Shown in pieces: positions 28,754-37,547 of a DNA stretch of 64,000 nt. This DNA comes from Pycnococcus provasolii (lineage: Eukaryota > Chlorophyta > Pseudoscourfieldiophyceae > Pseudoscourfieldiales > Pycnococcaceae), in NCBI GenBank assembly GCA_938743325.2, contig OW568868.1, positions 620,001 through 684,000 on the forward strand. The letters run 5' to 3'. Both the position numbers and the translations under genes were made by a program. Each line of letters starts with the position of its first letter. Positions within the stretch are counted from its first letter, which is position 1. The notes beneath the pieces are model-generated. The model did not search any database and was not told the DNA's origin. It was given only the letters and a program-made list of their open reading frames with translations.

Positions 28754-30106
28754 ATGACGGTGACGGCGTCGCCGATGCTCGTTCGCATCAACCGCAAGCA
28801 CGACAAGGAGGTGGAGAGCATCTTCGGACAGCTAACCGGACACGTGTGGGATAAGACGTATGTCGGACCAGACGCACGTATATCGGGCGATGAAAACGCA
28901 GCGCCGAATGCGACGGGCGCAGCGTCGAAGGGCTCGGACGGAACTGCGCCGTCGTCGTCGAGCTCGAACCGGTCGAGAGACCTGCCGCCGCTCAACAGGG
29001 ATAGCGACAGCGCGAACAGCACGAGCAGTCAAAACCCGCGGTGGTCAGGACGACACGGTTTGCCCACGCAAATGGAAAAAAGAGAGAGCCGTGACCGTGA
29101 GACGCTCAAGATGCAGCAGGTGAAAATTAAACGGCTAAGCAGAGACGCGCTCTCGCTCGACGTCAGAGCACCTTGCGAGGACGACCAACTGACGGAAATG
29201 GTCTCGCCGACAACGGCCAACCGGCGCGCGGCGGAGAGAGCTGCTCTCGTCATCTCGCAGCGCTGTTTCGACAGCATGGCGGACGGACGCACCAAGGGAA
29301 TCGGCGCCGTGTGGCTTGTGCAGCCGAATCAGTTTCTGCCGGGGTCGTTGGCGAAGAAGGCTGCTGCTAGCTCTTGCGCGCTCTTGTCGCGCTCAATTGC
29401 GGCGCCCAACGGGCCCCAACCACGCCTGGCGCATCAGCTCATGGAAGGTGGCCAATTGCATTCGGCGCATCACCACCACCATCATCAGCTCGCGGAAGCT
29501 GCTTCACGCCACGGTGTCAGCGCCGTTGTGGACGCGTCGACTATCAGGTATGAGGTATCAGGCACGCATGGCAGCCTCTCTGAGCGCGTGGGTGGCAAGT
29601 ACTCGCGTGGCGAACGCCCGATACCTATGTACGGAATTGTCAACAATCGACCGCACATCGCGCCGCCGGCGTCACATGTACCGCAATCACTTCCTCGCCT
29701 GCACCTCGTCAGCAACAACAGGCACCTGCACCGCGAAGACGGTGAACCCGTGCACAGTGGTGCAGGTCCGCCGCCGCCGCCCAGCATGTCCGCCGCCATG
29801 ATGAAGGATACGGCGCCTATGCGAAGACAAGGCAGCGGGTTCACAACCAGCAGAGGCGTGAGTGAGTTGAGAAGAGGTGTTGAGCTTGTACGACTCAAGC
29901 GAAACGAGCATGCGCGTATGGTGCATGCGTCGCGTCTTGCAAGACACCAGCAGAGCGCCGTTGGACCGGACAGCCATCACGCGGAGGGCATGGGCGGCAA
30001 GCAGGTGGACGACCTGCTTGGCTTTGTGCGCATCTCGCCCGCCCAGTCAAGCCCTGTGGCTATCGCCCCGACAACGAGACGTGTAAGTTCAAGGATGTTG
30101 CCTTGA
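28754..30106 (+). CDS. Unknown protein, largely disordered
   Basis: Single exon, 450 residues, ATG at 28754. I do not recognise it. Two stretches look ordered enough to be conserved: the N-terminus (SPMLVRINRKHDKEVESIFG and GHVWDKTYVGPD, residues ~6-40) and about 145-185 (TANRRAAERAALVISQRCFD, then TKGIGAVWLVQPNQFLPG). The rest is Ser/Pro/His/Arg-rich with low-complexity runs, including a HHHHHH run. There is no signal peptide, membrane segment or coiled coil. It is convergent with the orphan gene at 30243-30899, with 136 bases between stops. Codon-position G/C bias looks like its neighbours, which supports a real gene. Confidence 0.6.
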   Translation: MTVTASPMLVRINRKHDKEVESIFGQLTGHVWDKTYVGPDARISGDENAAPNATGAASKGSDGTAPSSSSSNRSRDLPPLNRDSDSANSTSSQNPRWSGRHGLPTQMEKRESRDRETLKMQQVKIKRLSRDALSLDVRAPCEDDQLTEMVSPTTANRRAAERAALVISQRCFDSMADGRTKGIGAVWLVQPNQFLPGSLAKKAAASSCALLSRSIAAPNGPQPRLAHQLMEGGQLHSAHHHHHHQLAEAASRHGVSAVVDASTIRYEVSGTHGSLSERVGGKYSRGERPIPMYGIVNNRPHIAPPASHVPQSLPRLHLVSNNRHLHREDGEPVHSGAGPPPPPSMSAAMMKDTAPMRRQGSGFTTSRGVSELRRGVELVRLKRNEHARMVHASRLARHQQSAVGPDSHHAEGMGGKQVDDLLGFVRISPAQSSPVAIAPTTRRVSSRMLP

Positions 30107-30154
30107 ACGCTCCTGTAACCAAACTACCTCAACCAAGCCTCCCTCAGTACAAAA

Positions 30155-30240
30155 ACGCGCTGCTGAATGGTGAATGCGAATGGTGTGAGTGGACGACCCA
30201 ACGGACAAAGTGACTCAAGTTTCCATTACTGAGTGAGCGA
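30155..30240 (-). repeat. Gene-end repeat, copy D
   Basis: On the minus strand: CGCTCACTCAGTAATGGAAA, then GTCACTTTGTCCGTTGGGTC, then CGTCCACTCACACCATTCGC, ending CATTCAGCAGCGCG. It starts 2 bases after the stop of the gene at 30243-30899, in that gene's direction. Confidence 0.8.
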
Positions 30241-30242
30241 AC

Positions 30243-30899
30243 TTAGATGCGCAAGCTCTTCGGTATGTCAGCAAGGCGTTCTCCGCAGGCAAAGGTGAGC
30301 GGGTTGGATCCGTCAACGATGCGCCCTGGTGCACCGTGGAGGTTGACCTGCACGTTTTTCATCGCGTCATCAGACCAGTGCACCCTTGCGCTTGCCGGCG
30401 GCGTCGGAATGCTGTCCGTCGTGGACGCGTTGTTCGTGTCTCGTTTTGGCAGCGGCGGTGCACTAGTAGCGGCACTCGTTGCGTACTCGTGCGTGGTCGT
30501 CGAGGCGTCTGCCCTCGCGGTTGTCGTGTATTTGCTTTCTGTGTTGGCTGTGCTGAAGTTTGCCGTCGTCGCGGCGGTCGTATTCGTCATGGGTTGGTCC
30601 GTTTGCGTACCTCTCGGGTGCCTGTGCTGTCTGTGTCCGACGGCAAGCACCGCGCCCGTCTCCTCCTCGAGTCCGAGCTGCACGCTGCTCGTGAGCGAGA
30701 ACTGTTTGTTCCTGCTCGCCGCTGCGCGCGTCGCGGTGTCAAACTCCGGCTGCTTGACGCCGGGCAGTATTGCTCTTTTGAGCGTTTTCCTCGTTTCGGC
30801 CGCGGCGGTCCCTGGCGGGTGGTACACGGACCCTGCTGCGGCGGGTCGAAAGCCTGGTTTCGAGTATGGCGCAGCGCCATATCCATATTCGCGGCGCAT
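30243..30899 (-). CDS. Unknown small protein, possibly ciliary
   Basis: The protein has 218 residues, ATG at 30897-30899, stop TAA at 30243-30245. I do not recognise it. The N-terminus is Tyr/Gly/Pro-rich and basic (YGYGAAPYSKPGFRPAAAGS), followed by RKTLKRAILPGVKQPEFD. The middle is a Thr/Ala-rich low-complexity spacer. The C-terminus has ARVHWSDDAMKNVQVNLHG and FACGERLADIPKSLRI. Short Tyr/Pro/Gly N-termini of this sort occur in microtubule inner proteins, but this is only a hint. The opposite strand is also open over the same interval (30247-30918), but that translation is a hydrophobic mirror without structure. The gene-end repeat directly after this stop supports the minus strand as coding. 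Confidence 0.6.
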   Translation of the reverse strand: MRREYGYGAAPYSKPGFRPAAAGSVYHPPGTAAAETRKTLKRAILPGVKQPEFDTATRAAASRNKQFSLTSSVQLGLEEETGAVLAVGHRQHRHPRGTQTDQPMTNTTAATTANFSTANTESKYTTTARADASTTTHEYATSAATSAPPLPKRDTNNASTTDSIPTPPASARVHWSDDAMKNVQVNLHGAPGRIVDGSNPLTFACGERLADIPKSLRI

Positions 30900-31263
30900 G
30901 ACTAACTTAACTGTTTGACGGCGCTGACAACCTTACAGGTACAACTGTTTGAAAGATTCGTATTACGAGCTCGAATAGGGAGTGCACCAAGCGAAGTCGA
31001 GCTCTTTTTTCTAATATAAAAAAGAGGCAAACGGTCAAACGAGAAGCAACCCCCCGGGCCCCGGGGGTAACCCGACCTGGCAACCCGGGCTGCCGGGGGG
31101 AGGATCGGTCAAACTACTGTAAAATTAAGGGTAACCTTAAGCTGAGGCCTGAAGGCTGAATGGAAGGAGGGTGGTAAGTAAACACCTGTGGTAAACTAAC
31201 CTTGCATAAATGAACTTTATTACGGAAAATAACAAGCAAACTGGAGGGTGTCATGGTAGGGTG
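30900..31263. other. Intergenic with GC-rich palindrome
   Basis: It holds a small hairpin of CTCTTTTTT against AAAAAAGAG near 31004-31027, and a near-palindromic GC block (CCCCCCGGGCCCCGGGGG at 31050-31067). No gene seen. Confidence 0.5.
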
Positions 31264-31342
31264 TTAGGGTGTTAGGGTGTTAGGGTGTTAGGGTGTTAGG
31301 GTGTTAGGGTGTTAGGGTGTTAGGGTGTTAGGGTGTTAGGGT
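31264..31342 (+). repeat. TTAGGGTG octamer array (telomere-like)
   Basis: Nine tandem TTAGGGTG octamers plus a final TTAGGGTT, with starts every 8 bases from 31264 to 31336. It lies about 160 bases upstream of the DnaJ-ankyrin ATG at 31500. It is a period-8 variant of the TTAGGG tracts elsewhere in the window. Confidence 0.9.
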
Positions 31343-31499
31343 TACCGGGGTTAGGGTTTAAGGGCGCGTTTCGTGTATTCTTCCCCCCGGACTGCCGGAG
31401 GAGGCCGGAGCCTCGAGGAGTTCTGCCGTTGACTCGGCCGCTATGAGGATTTCCCGGGAGGACCTTCGAAAGAACGAAGCGTAAAGTTTACTGTAAAGT

Positions 31500-33176
31500 A
31501 TGTCGTCGTCGTCCAGCCGTGCTCGCGCTCGTGGCGTCCGTCGTGGATCTAAAGATAGGAAAAAACCTCGTGGTCCTGGTCTTATCCCTGGGGACTTCGA
31601 TGACGATCTCTCTCTTGAAGATCTCTCTGACCTGGCCGCCGCCTTTACCGAAGTCATTCAACAAGCACGCTCGCCGGGGGATGACTCCACCTCTGAGTCC
31701 TTTGGGTTAGGGTGTGCGGAGCGATACGTCGACGCGTCAGGTCGTACGCGACTGAGGATTCCGATAAGGGGCTTTTCGAGGCGACGCGGCTCGTCGAACG
31801 ATCCTTCTCTCGCGCAACTTTGGAGGGAAATCAAACACCTCTTGGAAGCGTACCTGCAAAAGCCTATCATGGATGTACTTAAGGCTATCATGAGCGGCAT
31901 GTTTCCGAGCCTTGAGGAACTCGAAAATAGACGGAGCAAACGTCAGCACACACAGCAGAAACGAGGTAGGACGACGAGCTCCGCGACGACATCGCATACG
32001 ACAGGGGCGGGAAACGAGGAGACGGAAGAGGAGCACGAGCACGAGCAGCACAACGGAAGGTCCCGTTCCAGCGAGAGCGCGTCGTCGAAGGATAGCACCG
32101 AGTCGCACGCGGAACCGGAGGACCCGTTCCAAACGCTGGGATTCGAGCGCGGTGGCGAGGGCGTCACCGAGGCTGATGTCAACAAGGCATACAGGAAGTT
32201 GGCGCTCAAGCATCACCCAGATAAGGCGTCCGAACGCGACAAGCCGCACGCCGAGGCTATGATGGCACGCATCAACGCCGCCAAGGCGCTCGCGCTGATG
32301 CAGCTGAATGGTGGCGGCGACGACGACGAGGACATGGCGGGATCCGAGGACGACGGCGCCGGAACGAAGTCGCCTGGTAAGCACCGTGGATACGCCGGAC
32401 CTTCCGAGGAGGAGGAGGCTGAGTGGCGCGAGTTTGCCAAGAAGAGGAAGAAAGAAAAATCTCGGCTCGCGAAGGAACGCCACAGGGCGGCAAAGCGTAA
32501 GCGAGCGGCGCAGGCGATGCAAGACCCCGTTCCGTTCGAGGAGCCGTTCACACCACCGAAGCCGGCAAGCAAGAGCGCGTCGCCCAATTCTGCAGACACA
32601 TCGCCGTCCGATTCCCCAGCGTCTCCAACTCCGCTCCGATCGAAGATGCGACGTGCGATGGATGACGCAACGCACGACGCCGCCTGCGGCATCCGCGTTG
32701 GCGCACATGCTGTGCTCGCTGAAGTGCTCTCCTTCGAGATGGACGGCCCACTCGAGCCGCTCGATGACGATGGCAACACGGCGCTGCACTACGCGGCGTA
32801 CTACGACGATGTGACCACGTGCGAAATGATACTCAGCATGTGTGGTCAGCACTGGCGCATCGCCCTTCTTGCACAGAATCGACACGGAGAGACACCGCTT
32901 GATCTTGCGAAGAATGTGGGCACTGCTGAGACGAGCTTAGTGCGTGAGCGACTTGGTGCCCTGCACGCGATCCTCGACGAGGAGAAGAGGCGATCGGCGC
33001 CAGCTTTCGATCCAGTTGCTGCTGCGAAGCTAGCTGCCATGCTGCTAGCGTTCTTTGTTGCCGTGACACTAATTCTGCGCACGTTGCTTGGGTATTCGAT
33101 TGGCCTTGCCGTATTCGTGGCGGTTCCGGTGGCGTCAGTGGGAACCGCGAAACTCACGCAACGTGTCGCGAACTAA
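31500..33176 (+). CDS. DnaJ (J-domain) ankyrin-repeat membrane protein
   Basis: HSP40 co-chaperone-like protein, 558 residues, ATG at 31500. The N-terminal ~130 residues are basic. The J-domain is at about 205-265: DPFQTLGFERGGEGVTEAD, NKAYRKLALKHHPDKASERD, with the HSP70-stimulating HPD at 239-241. A basic, Ser/Pro-rich linker follows. Two ankyrin-like repeats are at about 422-480 (DGNTALHYAAYYDD and NRHGETPLDLAK). The C-terminus has one or two hydrophobic segments at about 508-550 (KLAAMLLAFFVAVTLILRTL, then SIGLAVFVAVPVASVGTA). It is therefore likely anchored in a membrane with the J-domain facing the cytosol or stroma. J-domain plus ankyrin plus membrane tail is not a standard combination. 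TGTAA directly follows the stop. It is convergent with CCDC146. Confidence 0.85.
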   Translation: MSSSSSRARARGVRRGSKDRKKPRGPGLIPGDFDDDLSLEDLSDLAAAFTEVIQQARSPGDDSTSESFGLGCAERYVDASGRTRLRIPIRGFSRRRGSSNDPSLAQLWREIKHLLEAYLQKPIMDVLKAIMSGMFPSLEELENRRSKRQHTQQKRGRTTSSATTSHTTGAGNEETEEEHEHEQHNGRSRSSESASSKDSTESHAEPEDPFQTLGFERGGEGVTEADVNKAYRKLALKHHPDKASERDKPHAEAMMARINAAKALALMQLNGGGDDDEDMAGSEDDGAGTKSPGKHRGYAGPSEEEEAEWREFAKKRKKEKSRLAKERHRAAKRKRAAQAMQDPVPFEEPFTPPKPASKSASPNSADTSPSDSPASPTPLRSKMRRAMDDATHDAACGIRVGAHAVLAEVLSFEMDGPLEPLDDDGNTALHYAAYYDDVTTCEMILSMCGQHWRIALLAQNRHGETPLDLAKNVGTAETSLVRERLGALHAILDEEKRRSAPAFDPVAAAKLAAMLLAFFVAVTLILRTLLGYSIGLAVFVAVPVASVGTAKLTQRVAN

Positions 33177-33396
33177 TGTAACCTTGATGTGATCTTTCGT
33201 TTCTTCGTTGTTTTTTTTGGTGTGTTTGTGGCCCCTATACAACTGTATCATAAGGGAGAATATCTACTTCTTCTTGTTGTTGCTCTTGTTGAGGTGATGG
33301 TGCCATTGATTTTTATTTTTATTTAAAAAGGGCAAAGTTGTGTATTCAATACAAAGAGAATGTGGAAAGACAGTACGCTGTCGTCTTCGTCGTCAC

Positions 33397-36156
33397 CTAG
33401 ATGACGATCTCCCGTGGTTCCGGCTTGCGAATGTGTCGCATCATCGCGCTCTCGTCCTGCGGCTTGAATGGCGCGTAGCGGCCGTACGGCTTCGGGATAC
33501 CAAGCTCGTCCGGCACATACGCGTTCGGGCGCGGCTCTGCCGTTGTGCGCGTGATTGAGCCCTCGCCATCCGCACCGCCGGCCGTTGCCTGTTCGGCAGC
33601 CGCCGCGCGCATCGCCGCAACTTGCGCTCGCTCGCGCTCGATGCGTCCCCACTCTCGCGCGGCATCCTCCGTTGGCGCTTCGCCAACCTCGAGCCGCTTC
33701 TCCGCCTCCGACTTGACGTCTTCCAACTCCTCCTTTTCGGAGCTTAGCTTGAGCGAGCTCGCCTGGTACATCGACAATTCGCTAACCGTCGCCATGATCT
33801 TTCTCGTCGTCGCTCGGATCCGACTCTGGTAGTCGTTTACCTTGCGTGCAAGCTCGACTGTCTCCTCGCGGCCATCCGCCGCCTGCTGTCGCAAGCGGTC
33901 GGACAGGCTGGTCACCTCCTCGAGGATCAGCTCCTTCTCCAGCAACTGCTCGCGCTTGTCGCTCAGCCTTCCCTCGAGGTGGTTGATCTTCGCCGCGAGC
34001 TCCTCCTTGTCCGGGATCTTACCCTCGAGGCGACGCCACCTCGACTTGTTCTGGGGATCCTCGAGAGCCTGGCTCAGCGTCTCCGCCTCCTTGCGCTCCT
34101 CCAGCAGCTGCTGCTGCAGGTACGCAATGTTCTTGTCAAGCTCTGGAACCATGGGAACCATCTTGAGCGTGGCCAACTTGCTGCGCTCCACCTCCTTGAT
34201 CTCCAGTCGAAGCATTCGCAGCTCCGCCTCCTGCCGCCGCAGCACCATCTCGCCCTGCTTCATCACTTCCTCCTGCACATTCGACTTCTCGTACAGGATG
34301 CACAGCTCGTCGTTGCGGTCCACAAGCATGATGCCGGTGACGTTTCGTCGCTCGATCTGCGTCTCGTACTCTTTTTTGAGTCGCAGCATTTCTCTCTCGT
34401 AGTTTGATATAAGCGAGTTCAAGCGATCCACCTCCGCGATCTGCTTGTCGACATTGTCTTGCTTCTCGCGGAATGAGGCAAGAGTTCGGTTGAGTTCCAT
34501 GCGTAGCTGCTCGCGGTCTACGGTCGAAGCGGTGTGCCCCACATGCGCCTTGTTGAGGATAGCGTCCTTTGACAGCACCTCCTCGCGCAGGATGTCCACC
34601 TCGTTGCCAAGGATGCGAAGTTTCTCCTTCATCTCGCCAATGCTCTGCGACGATGCGGTGATCAGGTTGACAAACTTGTTCCGTTGGCTCTTCACGAGCT
34701 CGTACAGCTGGGTGAAGTCCTTCAGGCGATGCTGCGTTTCCTTACGCCTCTTCTTCAGGTCAACGATGCTGAGATCCTTGATGCGCACGAGCTCCATCGT
34801 CTCCTTGCACTTCTTCTGCTTCATCGCCGCCTGACGCGACATGCGCTCTCTCTGCGAGCTGAGTTGAGCGATCGACTGAAGGCGAGCCTGCTCCTCCTTC
34901 TTGAGCGCCGAAACCTCGTTCTCGAGGTCGGCAACCTCGCCGTAGCTCGCCTGGAACAGTGCCGCCTTGTCCTTGCCAATGCTCTCCTCACGAATGTAGT
35001 TGTTCATGGCGATGTCGATCTCGCCCTTGAGCTCTCGCAGCGCCTTCTCTCGTTTCTTCATCTCCGCCTCGAGCGATCCTCGGTCACGCGTTAGCATCAC
35101 CTTCGCCGATTCGAGCGGGGAGAACTGGTCCTCGACGTGCTTCAGCTGCAGCTCCGACCGGCGAACGTTGCGCAGCGCCACCTCCTTCTCCTTCATCGAC
35201 CTCGTCAAGCCATCCGCCTCAAATCTCCTCTCGCTGATGATTGCCGACTCGCGCATGTGCAGCGTCGCCTTGTCCGCTCGGATCTGGTCGTTCTCGATAC
35301 GCGCGAGCTCGAGATCCTTTTCGTACTCCTCCACGTTGCGCTCCTTGGCTTCGATGGCAAGACGAGCGCGGTCGATTGCCACGGACGTTCGGTTGTGCTC
35401 GTCCATGAGCTTTTTGGCGTGCTCCGTGTGTTCCATCTCCCTGTCCTCTGCCAACTTGATTGACCGATTCTGCCGCTCCTCCTGGTTGCGCAGGCCCATC
35501 ATGGCTTCGTTCGCGCTTTGCACCTGCCTCTTCAGCTTGTCGGGTGCCTGACGAGCCTTGTACAGGTTCTTCTTCTCCTCCTCCTTGTGCCTTTCCTGCT
35601 CCTTCACCTCCTCGTGCACACCCTCGACGTGCTCGCGCGCCGCTGCCACCTCGGCGGCCGCGGCTTCGCACTTTGCGCGCTCCTCTTCGAACTCGTCGAG
35701 CAGAGCGTCGCGCTCCGCGCGCAGCTTTTCTATTTGGGGTGCGATGAGAGCATCTTGCTCCTCTTCAGCCTTCTGCACGCGTCGTTTGAGGTCGTTGCGA
35801 ACGCGCTGCAGCTCAGCCACCTCACTCTGCAAGATGGCCTCACGTTCCTTGCACACGGCAGCCTCCGCCTCCGCCTGCTCAGCATCCTCTCGAAGGAGCT
35901 GCACCGCGTTGACTTCCTCGGCACTTCTTCCGCTGAGGCTCTCGACACGCGCCTTTTCGTACACGAGGTGCCGGGACAGCGACTCCGCCTTGGCTGTGAG
36001 CGCGCCGTCTGAAATTGCCAGCTTGTGCGCGACGGCGTACAGGTCCGTCAGTTTTTCTCGCAGGAGCTGTGCCTTGGAAGCGTCAATCTCGCGGTGCGCT
36101 TCAAGCACGCGAAGTTCGTGGTACGCAGCCGTCTCCTCGACGCCGGACGAAGCCAT
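33397..36156 (-). CDS. MBO2: CCDC146 / MBO2 ciliary coiled-coil protein
   Basis: The protein has 919 residues, ATG at 36154-36156, no intron. It is coiled coil almost throughout. The family is recognised from conserved blocks. One is NDELCILYEKSNVQEEVMKQ, at ~625-645. Another is SDKREQLLEKELILEEVTSL, at ~725-745. The C-terminal signature is TTAEPRPNAYVPDELGIPKP, followed by PYGRYAPFKPQDE and MRHIRKPEPREI. This tail matches the end of human CCDC146 and its Chlamydomonas orthologue MBO2, which is needed for normal flagellar waveform (moving-backward mutants) and is built into the axoneme. Length is close to the family norm. There is no TTAGGG tract upstream. Confidence 0.93.
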   Translation of the reverse strand: MASSGVEETAAYHELRVLEAHREIDASKAQLLREKLTDLYAVAHKLAISDGALTAKAESLSRHLVYEKARVESLSGRSAEEVNAVQLLREDAEQAEAEAAVCKEREAILQSEVAELQRVRNDLKRRVQKAEEEQDALIAPQIEKLRAERDALLDEFEEERAKCEAAAAEVAAAREHVEGVHEEVKEQERHKEEEKKNLYKARQAPDKLKRQVQSANEAMMGLRNQEERQNRSIKLAEDREMEHTEHAKKLMDEHNRTSVAIDRARLAIEAKERNVEEYEKDLELARIENDQIRADKATLHMRESAIISERRFEADGLTRSMKEKEVALRNVRRSELQLKHVEDQFSPLESAKVMLTRDRGSLEAEMKKREKALRELKGEIDIAMNNYIREESIGKDKAALFQASYGEVADLENEVSALKKEEQARLQSIAQLSSQRERMSRQAAMKQKKCKETMELVRIKDLSIVDLKKRRKETQHRLKDFTQLYELVKSQRNKFVNLITASSQSIGEMKEKLRILGNEVDILREEVLSKDAILNKAHVGHTASTVDREQLRMELNRTLASFREKQDNVDKQIAEVDRLNSLISNYEREMLRLKKEYETQIERRNVTGIMLVDRNDELCILYEKSNVQEEVMKQGEMVLRRQEAELRMLRLEIKEVERSKLATLKMVPMVPELDKNIAYLQQQLLEERKEAETLSQALEDPQNKSRWRRLEGKIPDKEELAAKINHLEGRLSDKREQLLEKELILEEVTSLSDRLRQQAADGREETVELARKVNDYQSRIRATTRKIMATVSELSMYQASSLKLSSEKEELEDVKSEAEKRLEVGEAPTEDAAREWGRIERERAQVAAMRAAAAEQATAGGADGEGSITRTTAEPRPNAYVPDELGIPKPYGRYAPFKPQDESAMMRHIRKPEPREIVI

Positions 36157-37032
36157 GACTGACTACTACTAGAGGCTTTGCTGTGTGCTGTGCTGTGCTC
36201 TGTGCTGTTGTGCAACCTTCTTCTTACTCAGGGTAATAAGCTGCTCGCCACTCGCTTACCACGCCATACCTTCACCTCAAGGGCGGAGCAGAGAGGGCGG
36301 AGGTTTCCGAGAAGGAGGAGTTGGAGTTGTCGCACTCCAGAGGTCTCGAGGGAGGAGCCCGGGAGGAGGAGCGTCCCGTGGGAGCGAGCGAGAAGACGTA
36401 CGTCAAAGCCAAGCCTCGAGGCTCGTGAAGGGGAAGGCGAAAAGCTGGGGAAGGCCACTCCACCAGCCTTGGCCTTACCCTTAACTGGTCGGCCTGGCGA
36501 GGAAGAACGCACTCGTGAGAAGAACGGGCTGGCTGTGGCCTGTGGAGTGTGGCAAGGACAAGTGTGTTGTGTTGTTTGACGAGTGCAAGACAACACAACA
36601 GGTGCCTTCCCAGTTCCTAGTCTATGGTAGTTCCCAAAATAACGGTGCGTCGGGTGCGAGTGTGGCTGTGTGAGGGAGCTGCCCGGCTCATCACTCGCAC
36701 CATTCGGTGCGTGGGTCCCACCTGACAGATGACAGAGAGTCAGAGACTGCCTGACCGCCTGATGGTCAGGTGGTCAAGCACAGCTGTGTCTCATGAACTC
36801 AACCTGAACTGTGCTGGTCTGCTCTGTGCGTTCCTGACACCTGATCTGACCTTAACACAAGTGTACAGGACCGTTTCACAAGGACCGTCCTGTTGCCTGT
36901 GGGGTGTTGAACAATGAACAGGTCCTGCAGCGGTGCATCCTGCCTCTTTTCTTGTGATGAGAGCTTGCAAATTGCACCCAACTTTGCAAGCACACCCATC
37001 TCCCCAAAACTGTATTGCCAAACCCCAAAGGC
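36157..37032. other. Intergenic upstream of CCDC146
   Basis: No gene supported; open frames here are short and overlap on several strands. A TAGTCTATGG motif lies near 36618. The region ends at the target-site duplication of the MITE. Confidence 0.5.
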
Positions 37033-37355
37033 CCAAACCTTACCTGAGGAGCCCCCTGGTCATAGTGAATGTGCAACTCTGTCATAGTGAAAACAACCTG
37101 GGTTTAGGTCGGGGGCCTAACTTAGACAAAGAAATAGGTTCCATGACGGATCCCCATTGGTCGGTATCACAGGTCGAGTGGTGTTGGCTGGTTATAAACC
37201 TACCCAACTAGCTTTGGGACGGGTGCCCTAACCTTTGGGCAGTCACTCGACTTTGGGCAGTCAATCGACTTTGCCCCGACCTAAACCCAGGTTGTTTTCA
37301 CTATGACAGAGTTGCACATTCACTATGACCAGGGGGCTCCTCAGGTCCAAACCTT
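37033..37355. mobile_element. MITE with perfect 73-bp inverted ends and 9-bp target duplication
   Basis: The element spans 37042-37346 (305 bp). Its left arm (37042-37114) and right arm (37274-37346) are perfect inverted repeats for 73 bases. They start ACCTGAGGAGCCCCCTGG and end inward at TTTAGGTCGGGG. The 9-base direct repeat CCAAACCTT flanks it at 37033-37041 and 37347-37355. The interior has no open frame and includes a duplicated CTTTGGGCAGTCA(C/A)TCGA. A 9-bp duplication with long inverted ends points to a non-autonomous Mutator-like element. Perfect arms suggest recent insertion. Confidence 0.9.
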
Positions 37356-37547
37356 CTTGGGAAAAAAATATGAACCCCGAAAAGACAATGCCCAATCAAT
37401 GTCTGCGAATTTGGAAACAAACCCCCGAAAAACGGTCCCCACGAATCTGCGCCCCTGAACCGGTATCCCCTGGCGACCCTGCTCCGCCGCCTTCCCCCCC
37501 CCTCCTCCCTTGGCGACGGTGCTCGCCATTCCGTGTATTTCTCAAAG

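Noticed and set aside
30247-30918. 223-codon hydrophobic plus-strand frame
   Set aside because: Mirror of the minus-strand orphan. It has no topology logic, and the gene-end repeat supports the minus strand.
32122-32310. Plastid DnaJ chaperone of the classical type I
   Set aside because: The J-domain is real, but the Gly/Phe and CxxCxGxG zinc regions are absent and ankyrin and membrane parts follow instead.
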